A stretch of 64,000 bases of DNA from Cynocephalus volans (Eukaryota; Chordata; Mammalia; Dermoptera; Cynocephalidae). The stretch covers positions 144,806,001 through 144,870,000 of the forward strand of contig NC_084468.1 of the NCBI RefSeq assembly GCF_027409185.1. Direction: 5' to 3'. Below are positions 41,301 through 48,520 of this stretch, one piece after another; position 1 is the first letter of the stretch; each line of letters starts with the position of its first letter. The position numbers and the translations under genes were made by a program. The notes beneath the pieces were generated by a model. The model was given only the letters and a program-made list of their open reading frames with translations, searched no databases and was not told the DNA's origin.

Positions 41301-44300
41301 GAAGTAACTCATCTTTCGTTTTAGGAGGAAAATTCTTATTTTCCTTCTCAATTTGTAAATCATCTTCTCCATCTGACAGCACTGGAGGAAGCGATATACA
41401 AGAGGCAGAGGAAGATGAGGATGATGATGAGGAAGAGGAGGAGCTTGAACTATCTGAATCTGTTTCACTGTAAGAAAGAAAAAGTTGATAACTTAGCCAA
41501 GTATTACTATAATGGTATTAAAATAAGATTATTCAACTAGGAAATATCTACTTTACTACATGTTTACTATTGCTGCTCTAATTCAAAAGCCAGCATTTCA
41601 AAGCTGACTATGGTATTGGGAAAGTAGTCTTTAACCCACCGACAACATTTTCAAAATCCCTGCTATAACACAGACGCTCTTATTACAGTAGTCTCACAAG
41701 ACACAAATCAGAGTACAATTAAGTGTGTGACAGACCACTGACAAAAGAGAGCTCTGAGAAAGGCACCTCTTTTAGTCACCAATGACCAGATCACTTAATC
41801 GTTAATAAAAGGTTTTTCTCAGTTTTCAGATAACTTGGGAACTCATCAGTTCCCAACCATGTTGACCACCCTACTCTCTGAAAACTACTTTGGTCCTTGA
41901 GTTCCACAGAAACTCTTGTAACCAGTAACCTTCATCTCAGTTTAAATTTTGTTTCCTGGCTCCCCCCTCCAGCTCGTTTTCTATCTTTAAGGGTTCCATC
42001 TTCAGTCACTTTCTCTCCTCTTTCTGTACTCCTTCTGTGGATAAACTCATCCACTCCAATGATTCCAATCATCATCCAAGTAGATTAACTCCTAAATCTT
42101 CAACCTTGATATCTCTAAACTGCACCACTGCTATGGGTCAATGTGTCCCTCAAAAGTTCAGGTACTGGAAACTTGATCTCCACTGTAACAGTGTTAAGAG
42201 GGTGGGAAATCCAATTATGGTATTTGAAAGGTGGGGCCTTTAAGAGGTGATTAGATTGTGAGCACTGTGCCCTCCTAAATGGACCGGTCCATTCATGGAG
42301 TAATGGGAATGGCTCTGATGGCTTTATAAGGAGGGCAAATGAGGTTAGCTATGTCCTGCTCATGCCATTCCTTGACATATACTATGCTGCTACACAGAAG
42401 AAGGTCCAGGTGCACCCCCTGCACAATGACTTCCTGGCCTCCCAAACTGTAAGAAATAAAACTCTTTTCTTCATACATTATCCAGTTTTAGGTGTTCTGG
42501 AATAAGCGACATAAAATGGACTAACACAATTCCTAATCTCCAGGAGCATACTACCCACCACTGTATGAATGCCACATACATACCTCACACTCCCAAGTTA
42601 AAACACATAAAAAAGTGCACTCTACTTACTGAACTTGCTTCTCTCCCTGAGTTTATATTTTAGTTAATTGCTTGGTCTTCAATCCAGTCTCTACAGGTTG
42701 AAACCCTGGAATCATTTTGAGCTACTGCATTCACACGTCAATGATGAAGTCCTATCTTCAGATTGGTAAATATCAGTACTGCCCTACTTCTTGATCTTAT
42801 TTCCACTACTACTGTGACCCTCTTTCAGAGTCTCATTTTTCACCTCGTTTTCTGCAATAATTGAACAACTGATGACAATACTAACCTCTCCCCACAACCT
42901 CTTCATCCCACTGCTGTTACCTTCATCTTCTCATGCATTACCTTCCATCCTAATCATAATCTTTCATGCTTTACGAAAACTGCTTACGACTGGACTTTAG
43001 ATGTGAGATAATTATTAATTTTGTTATGCATGATAATAGTATTATGTCTATGTAAGAATGTTCACTTTGAGAATGCATGCTGAAATATTTAAAAATAAAG
43101 CATCATGATATCTGTAAATGACTTTAAAATGGTTCAACATGCACATATATACATATATATAAAACTAATAGTTCCAAAACATTAATAACTATTAAATCAA
43201 GGTGGTGGCTATATGGGTTTGTACTATTCTTTCCACTTATTAAGAAAATATTCAAACATACAGAAGAGCTTAAAAAGTTTCTCCATAAATCTATACTGTG
43301 TACAAGAGAAAAGCTGTGCTCCTCAGCATGGTATCTCAGAGCCCTTTTCAATCAGGTCCCGGGTAACCTTCACAAGTCCCTTTCCTACTCCTTCTCACAC
43401 AGAGCCTACATCTAGCATACAAGCTTATACAACTTTCCAAATCCCCTTTTATGTTCACTGTCACATGCCATTGTGCTATTCCTTTGCCTGAAATGTTCTC
43501 AACCCAGACAAATTCTATTCCTTTTCATGAGCTCAACTTGAATATTACCTCCTCTGAAACCACTCCCCAACCACCAATAGAATTTACTTCCTTCCCTAGC
43601 TACCACAGCATTTCTTTCAAACTGCCTACTAGAGTCTGTCTGGTACTACGTCATAATTCCTAGCATACCACGTCTTACCAGCTGGATTACCAGAAGCGAG
43701 AGACCAAAGACGATGTACATGTGTCAAATCATTGCCCAGCTCATACACAGAAAAAAGTTGTAGTCCTTTTCATTTTTTCAAATATTTGGTACCCTCTGCC
43801 ATCATCCACAAAGGGTCAGAAGAAGAGGCCAGACACTAAGTTGTCGTCTCTACTATGACACTACATCCCAATGTCTGCCTTCAAAATTTGTCTCCAAATC
43901 ATCTATTACTTATTTCATATACCTAGTAACATGGACTCTGAAATCCATCACAGACAAGGTAACTGTAATCTAAGACTATGGAGAAATCCAAAAGTATTTA
44001 CTTCCCTTACTTCCTCCGCCTAAGTCTATTTCAAACCTTTTCCCTCTACTCAAATCCTTCACCCTTCTTCACTCCCACTCTTAGTTGATGACTTCCCTGA
44101 CAAGAGAGAACTTCTCATCTCCCCACCACATGTCTATCTTGTTCACCTGTTCAATATCCCACATACCGTAATCAAATATCCCACATGCTGGACAGAGTCA
44201 TCTCCTGCCACAGAGGTTTCATATTTAAAAGACACAAAGATGAAAAACGACTCTTATAAAAACATGTGCAGAGCATAGAACAATACTGAATAACAACGTT

Positions 44301-45308
44301 TAGCTATTTTCATGAACACATACTCCCTACAAGGATCCAACAAAATTAATGTAATGGTAAATAGCCAACTTTGAAACGCATAAAGTAATCCTTTTCCTAA
44401 TCCTCAATTCATCCGGCTCAAAACACAAAACCACACGTTAAACACAATATTAAAAAAAAAAAAAAAAATCAGATCTGACACAAAATTCAACTACCACTAA
44501 AAAGATACATGCCAAACCCAGTAGTTATGGCAATAACCTAACATCCTCAGGTTTTCCATATTCTAACTAAAAATGATATGATTAGAGCGCAGCCTTATAA
44601 CACCAAGGTCACGGGTCCGGATCTCTGTATCGACCAACTGTCAAAGAAAAAATAATTAAAAAATAACAAAGTAAAAATGATACGAGCTATACACAGAATC
44701 TTTCAGGCTACCAACTTAAGAATGACGTGAGCACTGATCACTAAACTCAGATTCACAACGCGATGTGAAGTGAATGACTGCGAGGAAGGGGCGGTCCAAG
44801 CTCTGTGTCAACACGTGCGCCCCGAGCAGCAGCCACCTCTGTGCCTTCTGGGGCCCACGCGGGTACCTCTCGGCTCCTAGGCCCCGGCTCCCCCCGCCCG
44901 CCATCCAAGCCCTCTCCCGCAGCTCCAGGGCCCTTGGGCACCCGACCTGTCCGAGTCCGAGTCCGAATCCGAGTCCGAGGTCTCCAAGGAGTCTGAAGTT
45001 CGCGCCGTGTCTCCAGCGCCCGGGTCAGTGACGCAGTCCCCGCAGGGCGGCGGTTCTGTCTGAGGCTCCGCAGCCGCGCTCCCGCCCGCGGCGGCGCTCA
45101 GAGCGGGCTGCGGCGGCTGCTCCCCGGCAAGCTTAGCCTCCACGGCCTGCCCAGGGTCCGGGGACTCCTCGTACGACTGTGGCGGCAAGGGCTCTGGCGC
45201 AGCAGCTGAACCCGGACAAGACACCGCCGAACCTTCGCCAACCCCAGAGCCGGTGCCACTGAATTTCAGAGTTTCCAGCTGAGCGGCGGCGGCCTCTACT
45301 ACCTCCAT
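3280..45308 (-). CDS. NAF1: NAF1, H/ACA ribonucleoprotein assembly factor (whole gene, 8 coding exons)
   Basis: NAF1 is the nuclear/cytoplasmic shuttling factor that binds dyskerin (with NOP10 and NHP2) during early assembly of H/ACA snoRNPs, scaRNPs and telomerase RNP, and is later replaced by GAR1. The joined exons are 45308-44947, 41467-41296, 27731-27638, 24693-24611, 12469-12309, 9456-9405, 7208-7106 and 3737-3280. They total 1485 nt, giving 494 aa plus stop, which is the length I know for human NAF1. All introns are GT-AG and phases match at every junction. Protein layout: disordered Ala/Pro/Glu-rich N terminus (1-105), Ser/Asp tract then 15 serines (106-141), Gar1/Naf1 core beta domain (about 196-285), basic segment (323-336), Arg/Gly-containing stretch, then a Pro-rich tail (435-445 and 469-476) ending in Tyr-Tyr. 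No frameshift or premature stop is visible, so the gene looks functional. Recognition is from sequence identity with the known protein. Confidence 0.97.
3880..6770 (+). mobile_element. Old L1M, internally interrupted, in NAF1 intron 7
   Basis: 3880-4810 resembles the 5'/ORF1-proximal part of mammalian-wide L1M (AGCAGTAACAAGGCACCCCT and AGCTGAAACAAAACAT blocks). 5977-6770 resumes with ORF1-type sequence (ATAGATGAGCTCAACAACC) and then ORF2-type sequence. It is split by a second L1 (4811-5976) and ends at a SINE. No ORF survives. Confidence 0.75.
4811..5976 (+). mobile_element. L1 3' fragment inserted into the older L1M
   Basis: Carries ORF2 C-terminal and 3' UTR-type sequence ending in an A-rich tail (AATAAAAAAATAAAAAAC). 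The flanks AAACCCAATAG (near 4799-4809) and AAACCTCAATAG (near 5981-5992) look like a decayed target duplication of host L1M sequence. 5'-truncated and coding-dead. Confidence 0.7.
6771..6950 (-). mobile_element. CYN-like SINE, minus strand, with 13-bp target duplication
   Basis: Reverse-strand copy of the same SINE subtype as at 1477: T-run (tail) 6782-6808, GTCTTTTTCGTGACC, then the body to about 6937. Box B reads GGTTCGGATCC on the minus strand. A perfect 13-bp duplication AAAAGGCCCTCTT lies at 6771-6783 and 6938-6950. It interrupts old L1M sequence in intron 7, in sense orientation to NAF1. Confidence 0.9.
7106..7208 (-). CDS. NAF1: NAF1 coding exon 7 (acidic then basic segment)
   Basis: Encodes 309-342 plus one base of Gly343. 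It begins [15 protein letters not shown] and continues into a lysine/arginine cluster ([14 protein letters not shown], 323-336) that looks like a bipartite nuclear localisation signal, then SEFNEPG. Acceptor GCAAG and donor CCAG|GTGAGT. Confidence 0.96.
7660..7775 (-). repeat. MIR/L2-like fragment
   Basis: A TGTATGCCAGGCAATGTTCT block followed by AAATACTTTACAGG, the usual MIR end in reverse. The rest is diverged. The remainder of intron 6 (7209-9404), apart from the element at 8638, shows nothing recognisable. Confidence 0.45.
8638..8953 (-). repeat. MER-type nonautonomous DNA transposon
   Basis: Contains ACACAAACCTAGATGGTATA, AGCCTATTGCTCCTAG, GGGACCACCATCATATATG and a CACATGGCTGTA end. The same family recurs in the opposite orientation at 51281-51491. 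I recognise it as a common mammalian DNA-transposon fossil but cannot name the family with certainty. Confidence 0.6.
9405..9456 (-). CDS. NAF1: NAF1 coding exon 6
   Basis: A 52-nt exon. It completes Gln291 and encodes 292-308, [17 protein letters not shown]. Acceptor TTCTAG and donor GAT|GTAAGG. The last codon is Asp (GAT), where I recall Glu in human. The exon is too short to be found by an ORF scan and was placed by frame and homology. Confidence 0.95.
9917..9984 (-). mobile_element. 36-bp tailless SINE insertion with perfect 16-bp target duplication
   Basis: CTGGAAATTAATTACC occurs at 9917-9932 and again at 9969-9984. Between them are only 36 bp, the reverse complement of the first 36 nt of a CYN-like tRNA body (GGCCGGCCTGTGGCTCACTC then GGGAGAGTGTGGTGCT). 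The copy ends in the anticodon-arm region and has no A tail. It is a real insertion because the duplication is perfect, but it is not a normal 5'-truncated SINE since the 5' end is the part kept. Confidence 0.85.
10027..10112. mobile_element. Mariner-like MITE (about 85 bp)
   Basis: The left end GGGTAATTCAAAAAGTTCGT and the right end, read inverted, GGGGGATCTTCAAAAATTCA pair as terminal inverted repeats, flanked by TA-rich target sequence (TATACAT and ATATA). The AAAAAGTTCGTGGAAA core is typical of mariner-derived MITEs in mammals. No coding capacity. Confidence 0.65.
10113..12308. other. Rest of NAF1 intron 5, no clear feature
   Basis: AT-rich intron sequence. ORFs here (for example 11726-11932) are short and show no recognisable product. 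A weak MIR-like block near 12060-12130 is too diverged to call. Confidence 0.6.
12309..12469 (-). CDS. NAF1: NAF1 coding exon 5 (Gar1/Naf1 core, most conserved part)
   Basis: Encodes residues 238-290 plus two bases of Gln291. It carries the signature [17 protein letters not shown], which corresponds to the G-x-I/V-x-E-x-F-G-P motif shared with GAR1, then [18 protein letters not shown] and [12 protein letters not shown]. Acceptor TTATAG and donor AACA|GTAAGT. The 12.1-kb intron just upstream holds the large L1. Confidence 0.97.
12621..12712. repeat. AT-rich low-complexity with (TA)n
   Basis: Imperfect TATA/AAATA-rich run with a pure TA tract at 12689-12707 followed by a T run. Confidence 0.9.
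13745..14295 (+). repeat. Unidentified LTR-like insert within the L1M
   Basis: About 550 bp beginning TG and ending CA. The 3' part has a C-rich/pyrimidine run, CAGTAAATC and a GGGATGCGAGAGCC region resembling class I LTR U3/R sequence. Retroviral coding parts are absent. No clear target duplication. It could instead be another repeat class; the minus-strand ORF inside it has no known match. Confidence 0.35.
14293..14330. repeat. (CATA)n microsatellite
   Basis: About nine tandem CATA/TACA units directly after the LTR-like insert. Confidence 0.95.
14878..20376 (+). mobile_element. Nearly full-length, inactivated L1 in NAF1 intron 4
   Basis: 5' end near 14893 (GGGGAGGGGTCAATATGGTG, a typical L1 start), 5' region with a 60-bp-period array, decayed ORF1 region (about 16000-17100), ORF2 from [10 protein letters not shown] (17239-17268), reverse-transcriptase motif [10 protein letters not shown] (18348-18377), ORF2 C terminus to about 19680, 3' UTR and an AAC/A-rich tail ending at 20361. 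ORF2 is broken by stops and frameshifts and lacks roughly a kilobase near 17545, where endonuclease sequence jumps to pre-RT sequence. Flanks AACTTTGGGCAGACA (14878-14892) and AGCTTTGGACAGAGA (20362-20376) match at 12 of 15, a decayed target duplication. It cannot make functional proteins. Confidence 0.85.
15281..15790 (+). repeat. 60-bp-period degenerate tandem array in the L1 5' region
   Basis: A GTGGCTTTTGCC-like motif recurs at about 15281, 15341, 15389, 15449, 15509, 15569, 15629, 15689 and 15739. Seven intervals are 60 bp or nearly so and two are shorter (48 and 50). Because 60 is divisible by three, a long ORF (15162-15872) stays open with a 20-residue period. Confidence 0.75.
20377..21970. 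other. NAF1 intron 4, no clear feature
   Basis: Unique-looking intron sequence. A moderately GC-rich block near 21530-21640 contains shadow ORFs on both strands but no recognisable protein or repeat. Confidence 0.55.
21971..22101 (-). mobile_element. Monomeric tRNA-Ile-derived SINE with 18-bp target duplication
   Basis: On the minus strand: CCAGTTAGCTCAGTTG (box A), AAGGTCAAGGGTTCAGATCC (box B) and a GGCCGGCTGCC end with an A tail (T run 21992-22001). A perfect 18-bp duplication ACTTTATACTAAATATAA lies at 21971-21988 and 22084-22101. A different subtype from the copies at 1477 and 6771. Confidence 0.9.
22287..22400 (+). repeat. MIR fragment
   Basis: CTGGGTTATAATCTCAATTT, GCTTTGTGATC and AAAATGTAGATAATTCTAAT follow the MIR core in order. 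The rest of intron 4 down to exon 4 (22401-24610) shows no clear feature. Confidence 0.55.
24611..24693 (-). CDS. NAF1: NAF1 coding exon 4 (Gar1/Naf1 core)
   Basis: Completes Val210 and encodes residues 211-237: the core segment [18 protein letters not shown] followed by KSDRQAAGK. Acceptor TTTTAG and donor AAAG|GTTTGT. Phase 0 at the 3' end. Within the Gar1-like fold this covers middle strands and the turn before the Gly-rich strand. Confidence 0.96.
25670..25800 (-). repeat. MIR fragment
   Basis: Reverse MIR: an ATGAGAAACAAAGACTCAAG block, CAGAACCTGGATCCCTAGTT and TAATGCTCT. Diverged. Confidence 0.5.
26560..26650 (+). repeat. MIR fragment
   Basis: CCAGTTCTGCCACTGACTCA and a following TTAAATTTGTCTGTGTCCCT match the MIR core. 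Short. Confidence 0.5.
26933..27405 (+). repeat. MLT1-type MaLR LTR
   Basis: GGCAGAATGGCTCCCCCAAA, CCTGAACCTATGAATATGTT, a GACTTTGCAGGCATGATTAA block, and the 3' AATAAATGTGTGCTGTTGTA and TTGTTATAGCAGCAATAGAA blocks are in the order expected of an MLT1 LTR. It lies in NAF1 intron 3, antisense to the gene. Confidence 0.75.
27638..27731 (-). CDS. NAF1: NAF1 coding exon 3 (start of Gar1/Naf1 core)
   Basis: Encodes residues 179-209 plus one base of Val210. It reads [19 protein letters not shown] and then the first strand of the core domain ([12 protein letters not shown]). Acceptor TTATAG and donor TTAG|GTATGT. The segment matches the conserved entry into the Gar1/Naf1 domain, which packs against dyskerin. 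Confidence 0.96.
27732..29689. other. NAF1 intron 2, 3' part, no clear feature
   Basis: Unique-looking intron sequence with a TTAATTAATTAATT run near 28160. ORFs such as 28831-29013 show no recognisable product. Confidence 0.55.
29690..31470 (-). repeat. Old L1M fragment, minus strand
   Basis: Blocks typical of reverse L1M 3' sequence: TATGGTATTCCACTGTATAG, TTAAATTTTGACAGATATAT, CCTACACCCTTGCCATTACT, TTTATCAAATATG and GGCCTTTCCTATACCTAGAT. A T run at 30651-30667 interrupts it. Decayed, no coding capacity. Confidence 0.7.
31471..33479. other. NAF1 intron 2, middle part, no clear feature
   Basis: No recognisable gene. ORFs at 31577-31774, 32348-32575 and 32896-33159 are short and unsupported. 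A MIR/L2-like CACTAGCACATAGTAGGTAT end lies near 32735. Confidence 0.5.
33480..33640 (+). repeat. MER5A-like hAT-Charlie fragment
   Basis: CACACTAGCCATATTTCAAG, TGCTCTCAGTGGCTACAGTA and ATATAGAACATTCCCATCAC match the MER5A core in order. Confidence 0.7.
33641..39714. other. NAF1 intron 2, long stretch with few recognisable elements
   Basis: AT-rich intron sequence. 36090-36370 has weak L2-like blocks (GCCTTCCTTGACCACTGCAA). 38900-39250 is a less AT-rich segment without a recognised family. No supported gene, RNA or conserved motif. Confidence 0.5.
39715..39840 (+). repeat. L2 3'-end fragment
   Basis: CACTAGACACTGTAAGAGCA, CTGGATTGGTTTTGTTTACA and an AATAATTTCTTAAAAGAATG end follow the L2 terminal consensus. 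Confidence 0.55.
39995..40065. repeat. T14 / palindrome / A20 hairpin-like structure
   Basis: A 14-T run (39995-40008), a perfect 12-bp palindrome ACTCATATGAGT (40026-40037) and a 20-A run (40046-40065). The runs can pair around the palindrome. Confidence 0.7.
41296..41467 (-). CDS. NAF1: NAF1 coding exon 2 (poly-Ser tract)
   Basis: Completes Ser121 and encodes residues 122-178. After ETDSD come 15 consecutive serines (127-141) from mixed TCN/AGY codons, then [18 protein letters not shown] and an acidic/lysine-rich linker to Asn178. Acceptor TTACAG and donor AAC|GTAAGT are good. The exon ends in phase 0. The Ser/Asp run begun in exon 1 continues here across a 3.5-kb intron, giving a likely casein-kinase-2-type acidic Ser region (inference from composition). 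Confidence 0.96.
42129..42528 (+). repeat. MaLR LTR (MST/MLT1 type)
   Basis: Begins TGCTATGGGTCAATGTGTCC, has GGTGGGGCCTTTAAGAGGTG and ATTAGATTGTGAG, CTTCCTGGCCTCCCAAACTG, AATAAAACTC and ends ATGGACTAACACA. Complete or nearly so, in intron 1, antisense to NAF1. Confidence 0.85.
42640..43670 (+). repeat. L2 fragments
   Basis: 43320-43670 shows the classical L2 ORF-end series: CATTGTGCTATTCCTTTGCC, TGAAATGTTCTC, GCTCAACTTGAATATTACCT and CCTCTGAAACCACTCCCCAA. 42640-42960 is a more diverged upstream L2-like stretch. No intact ORF. Confidence 0.6.
44568..44685 (+). mobile_element. Short tRNA-derived SINE with target duplication
   Basis: 44582-44671 resembles a 5'-truncated tRNA-Ile-like monomer: AGAGCGCAGCCTTATAACAC, CAAGGTCACGGGTCCGGATC (box B with one change) and CGACCAACTGTC before an A-rich tail. 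Flanks TAAAAATGATATGA (44568-44581) and TAAAAATGATACGA (44672-44685) agree at 13 of 14. It lies just inside the edge of the NAF1 CpG island, in intron 1. Confidence 0.8.
44947..45308 (-). CDS. NAF1: NAF1 coding exon 1
   Basis: Encodes residues 1-120 plus two bases of Ser121. The start codon has a strong Kozak context (G at -3, G at +4), and an in-frame TGA lies at 45338-45336, so this is the first in-frame ATG. The protein opens [16 protein letters not shown] as in other mammals, is rich in Ala, Pro and Glu, and ends in an alternating Ser-Asp tract (106-120) built from a TCGGAC-like hexamer repeat. The donor is CAG|GTCGGG, weaker than consensus at +3 to +5. The exon is very GC-rich and lies inside the CpG island. 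This N-terminal part is predicted to be disordered and is the least conserved segment of the protein. Confidence 0.96.
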
Positions 45309-45494
45309 CGCGCCCCGCCAGAGACCGAGTCTGCCTCACCCTCTGGGCCCGCGGACACACTCGCGGCTCTTGCAGAAGAAAAAAACCACCTCGGCAGGAG
45401 ATGCAACAGCTACCGATCTCAACTTTGCGCGTTTCTCAGGTAACTACACGAGGAAGGGCCTGGAGCCACGCCCCCGCCGTTTACTTCGCGGCGC

Positions 45495-45521
45495 TTCCGG
45501 AGAGCGTGTGACGTCACGTGA
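45495..45521. promoter_or_regulatory. ETS-like site, CRE and E-box cluster
   Basis: Within 27 bp are CTTCCGG (45495-45501, an ETS/GABP core), the palindrome TGACGTCA (45510-45517, CREB/ATF) and CACGTG (45516-45521, MYC/MAX or USF). The last two overlap by two bases. They lie about 200 bp upstream of the NAF1 ATG, a typical promoter-proximal position. Binding is inferred from motif match only. Confidence 0.6.
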
Positions 45522-46457
45522 CGCGACGGCGCGACGGCGCGCACCAGGAGTAGGACCGATCCGCAGGACCTTTGGAAGGTCGGCTTTGGGGGGCCTTAAA
45601 TCCCCCCTTTTCCCCGCCTTATTTGAACCACGTTTCACACCGGGGGTCCGGACTTTCCTGTTCCTATGTCTGAGCCAGTTCTAGGCTAAGCGCCGATATG
45701 AAGCAGGGACTATAGGACAGGGAAGGAACCCAAAGAGTGGCTCTGTACATCAGAAATTTGAGCCAGGAAGTCTTGAAAAGACATTTCTAGTAACCTTATT
45801 AAAGTTAAATGAACTTAGATCACTGGCCATCTCAAAAACAAACAAACAAACAAACAATGATTCCGTTTTTCTTTCTCCACAGAACTCTCAAAGAGAGCAG
45901 TAATGATAGACGGAATTCTGCTGCTTGTTGATGTAATGGTAATGTAATCGTAGCTGACACTGCTTCATAGAAAGGGTGGGATGAGAGTGAAATATACTCG
46001 TAATAACTTAACCTGGGAAATCATTAGTCTAGACCGTAAGAAGGGCAAGCAAAAAGTTCTTAGGACTGAGGAAGAGATCAGAATTTTCTGGCTTCTTATT
46101 AGATCTTCAATTTGATACATCAGTTTCTAGTGATAGTGAATGACAGTCATTGGTATCATTTTAATCATACATATATGCCAAGGTCTGTGCTAAAGATTTT
46201 GTAAATTATTCACTGGGAACTTACTGTGTACCAGCCACAGTAAGTATATCTTTATAGAAAGTCAAGGGAAATATAACGAGCTTACACCCTAGTTGAAGTA
46301 AAAAAAGGTCAATCAATGCACAGGAGATGACTAGAAAGATATTTTAAATATGGAATAGAAGACACAAGTGCGGCAGCAATGGAAAGTTAAGTAGGAATGG
46401 TGGGCTATATCATGGAAATCCTCCAAAGTGAATCAGGAATTCAGACTTGAGATATTA

Positions 46458-46640
46458 CTAATGCAGTGATTAAGCAGAGCTGATTCCCAGCTAAATGTAC
46501 CTGTGTTCAAATCTCAGCTCTGCCGTTTTGTTGTTGGTATTAACTATGACCATGGGCAGGTAACCTAACATACCTAAATCTCAATTTCCTTATCTTGTTT
46601 AGATCAGTTGAGCATTAAATAAGGTTTTATACAAACCTTA
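46458..46640 (+). repeat. MIR element
   Basis: AATGCAGTGATTAAGCAGAG, TGTGTTCAAATCTCAGCTCT (box B region) and CTCAATTTCCTTATCTTGTT follow the MIR consensus from the tRNA head through the core. Confidence 0.75.
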
Positions 46641-47122
46641 CACGTCATACACATATTCAGTGTGGAAAAATACTTGAAATATAGAACAATTCATGACCTT
46701 ATGGATAAAAGGATATTTCATTGATAATGATATTGTAGAGATATGCAGTATGAATTTAAGGAAGGAAGAAATTTGAGCCAGAATGAACCTCCAGCCAGCC
46801 AAAAGTCTGTTACATTTTTCCGGGAATTGGATAATGAAAGTCTAAAACAGGGCAAGAATCAATGAAATAGAGTAAAGAAAATCCTGACCATCAGGAGAAG
46901 AATCAAAGTAATCTAAAATTTCTGACCAAGGAAGCTAGAAAGAAGTTGGTATCATCAATGAAAAAGGAAAAGTTAGAAAAAGATATTGAGTATGAAGTTG
47001 AGTTTGAAGAAAAACTGAACAGTCAATTGAAAATGCCAATAGGCATTTGAAAATAAGAGACTAGAATTCAATAAAAAGTTTAAGACCAGAAGCATAAGTT
47101 TAGGTATAATTTAAATACCTAT

Positions 47123-47250
47123 TCATTCATTCGGTAATCATTTACTTAACATTACTATGTGATATGCACTGCACTGTGAACTTTGCATACAGGATGGTGA
47201 ATAAAACTCAGTCCCTGTGCTTAAAAAGTTAACAGTTTAGTAGAAAAGAA
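47123..47250. repeat. L2/MIR-related 3' fragment
   Basis: An ATTCATTCATTCGGTAATCA start, TGTGATATGCACTGCACTGT and GGTGAATAAAACTCAGTCCC resemble the widespread L2-type terminal block. A similar block lies at 59100-59230. Confidence 0.5.
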
Positions 47251-47268
47251 AAGTTGAGAAACCTCCAC

Positions 47269-47367
47269 ATGTGCTATAGTAGAGAAAAGTACTATAGTAG
47301 AGACATGTACTATAGTAAAGTATAGTAAAGGAATGTACTATAGTACACATGTACTATAGTAAAGTAC
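47269..47367. repeat. Degenerate tandem repeat of TACTATAGTA units
   Basis: Five copies of a CTATAGTA core in 100 bp, separated by AGAGAAAAG, AGAGACATG, AAGTATAGTAAAGGAATG and CACATG spacers. It includes the perfect palindrome GTACTATAGTAC (47335-47346). Confidence 0.85.
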
Positions 47368-47449
47368 AAATGGGAAAACTAAAGAGAGAAGCTACTAGGA
47401 AAGTTAAGGAAGATATATTATGAGACATGTGGTGATAAGATTAATGATA

Positions 47450-47850
47450 GCCATAAGGACCACTCAAGTGTCTCACAGGGCTAACGCTGTGTGTCACCTA
47501 GCAGTATAATGCAACCTGGCTCTGGGGATTTTCAGTCCCGGCCTAGAGAGGCCACTTCACCACAAATATAACTTTCATGAACCTTAAAACAAAACTTACA
47601 CTTACAAGAATAGCTTAAACTCCCTTTTTGAAAGAAACTGACCCAGACTGAATACAGGTATAAGAAAGCAGGAGAAGATCCCGAAACTATAGGAATGTTT
47701 TTCAGATGGTGAGTTACCTGCTCAGTCTGTCATCTGACCGCCTAACCTGCTCGCTCCCACTATCTGTCTTGTAAGAGTGCTGCCAGAATAAACTGCTTGA
47801 GCAACAGATGGTGTCTTAGATTCATCTTTGACTTGAATGGAACCAAAGGG
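47450..47850 (+). repeat. Possible solo class I LTR
   Basis: A GC-moderate block with a run of short C/T-rich motifs, then GTAAGAGTGCTGCCAGAATA including AATAAA and CTGCTTGAGCAACAGA, resembling the R/U5 part of a class I LTR. Ends are not clearly defined, and no retroviral gene remains. Confidence 0.4.
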
Positions 47851-48069
47851 GAGAAGTCACCCCTTGGAAAACTGGTTGACTAGGACCACCCAAAACCTCC
47901 GAATGTGACAGAAGGCTTTACAAAGAGTGTGACATTTGAGTTGGACCTTTAAAGAGAACCATGAATTCTTAATCTGAGAAAGTAGGAGAACTTCACAAGA
48001 GAGAATAAGATCATGTAATTTCCAGCATAAAAATCTAAATATTTGTAATAACACTTAGAATATAACCCA

Positions 48070-48520
48070 GACCCCATGCTTTGGTTTTCAAAGATCTACC
48101 TGATCTGACTGCTACTTACCTCTCCGTTGCTGTCTCCTACCATTTTTTCTTGTGTTGTGCCACATGCTCACTGGTCTTCTTGATCTCGCTTCCGCTCACC
48201 AAGTTTATTCTCCACATGTGGCATTTTCACTTTATTGATCTCTCTTCATAGCAACATGGTGTATTTACTCATTTTACTCATATGTCTGCTTAAATATTAC
48301 ACATTAAAGGTAGCTTTCCAGACCACCCAATCTAAGAGTACCTCAAGACTAGTCACTTCCTAGCTAATTTCTCTTTATTTTTTTAAAATAGTACTTACCT
48401 TCACATGAAGTTATATTTATTTACTTCTTTAGTGTCTCTCTTCCCAAAATTGTCTCATGTACCCAGGATCTTTGTCTAATTCACAGCTATTTCCTCAGCA
48501 CCCAGACCATAACAAATTCA
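48070..48520 (+). repeat. L2 fragment
   Basis: AAGATCTACCTGATCTGACT, a TTGTGTTGTGCCACATGCTC block, TCTGCTTAAATATTACACAT and CTTTCCAGACCACCCAATCT follow the L2 3' consensus. Confidence 0.6.

Larger units (their letters stand above)
44750..45700 (-). promoter_or_regulatory. CpG island and TATA-less promoter of NAF1
   Basis: Dense CpG dinucleotides and high GC begin near 44750 and end near 45700, against AT-rich flanks. The island covers exon 1 and the first ~400 bp upstream. No TATA box is evident. Such islands are often bidirectional, but I see no convincing gene on the plus side. The exact start site cannot be read from sequence. Confidence 0.85.

Noticed and set aside
45133..45360. 75-codon minus-strand frame overlapping the NAF1 start, a possible uORF
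   Set aside because: Its first codon is GTG, not ATG, so it is not a credible upstream ORF.
45370..45684. 104-codon plus-strand ORF facing away from NAF1 in the CpG island
   Set aside because: Open because of high GC. No recognisable domain and no sign of a splice structure. A divergent non-coding transcript is possible but not supported by sequence.
47450..47850. Possible upstream exon of a neighbouring gene (GC-moderate block)
   Set aside because: It lacks an open frame with splice sites. The AATAAA plus R/U5-like arrangement favours an old LTR.
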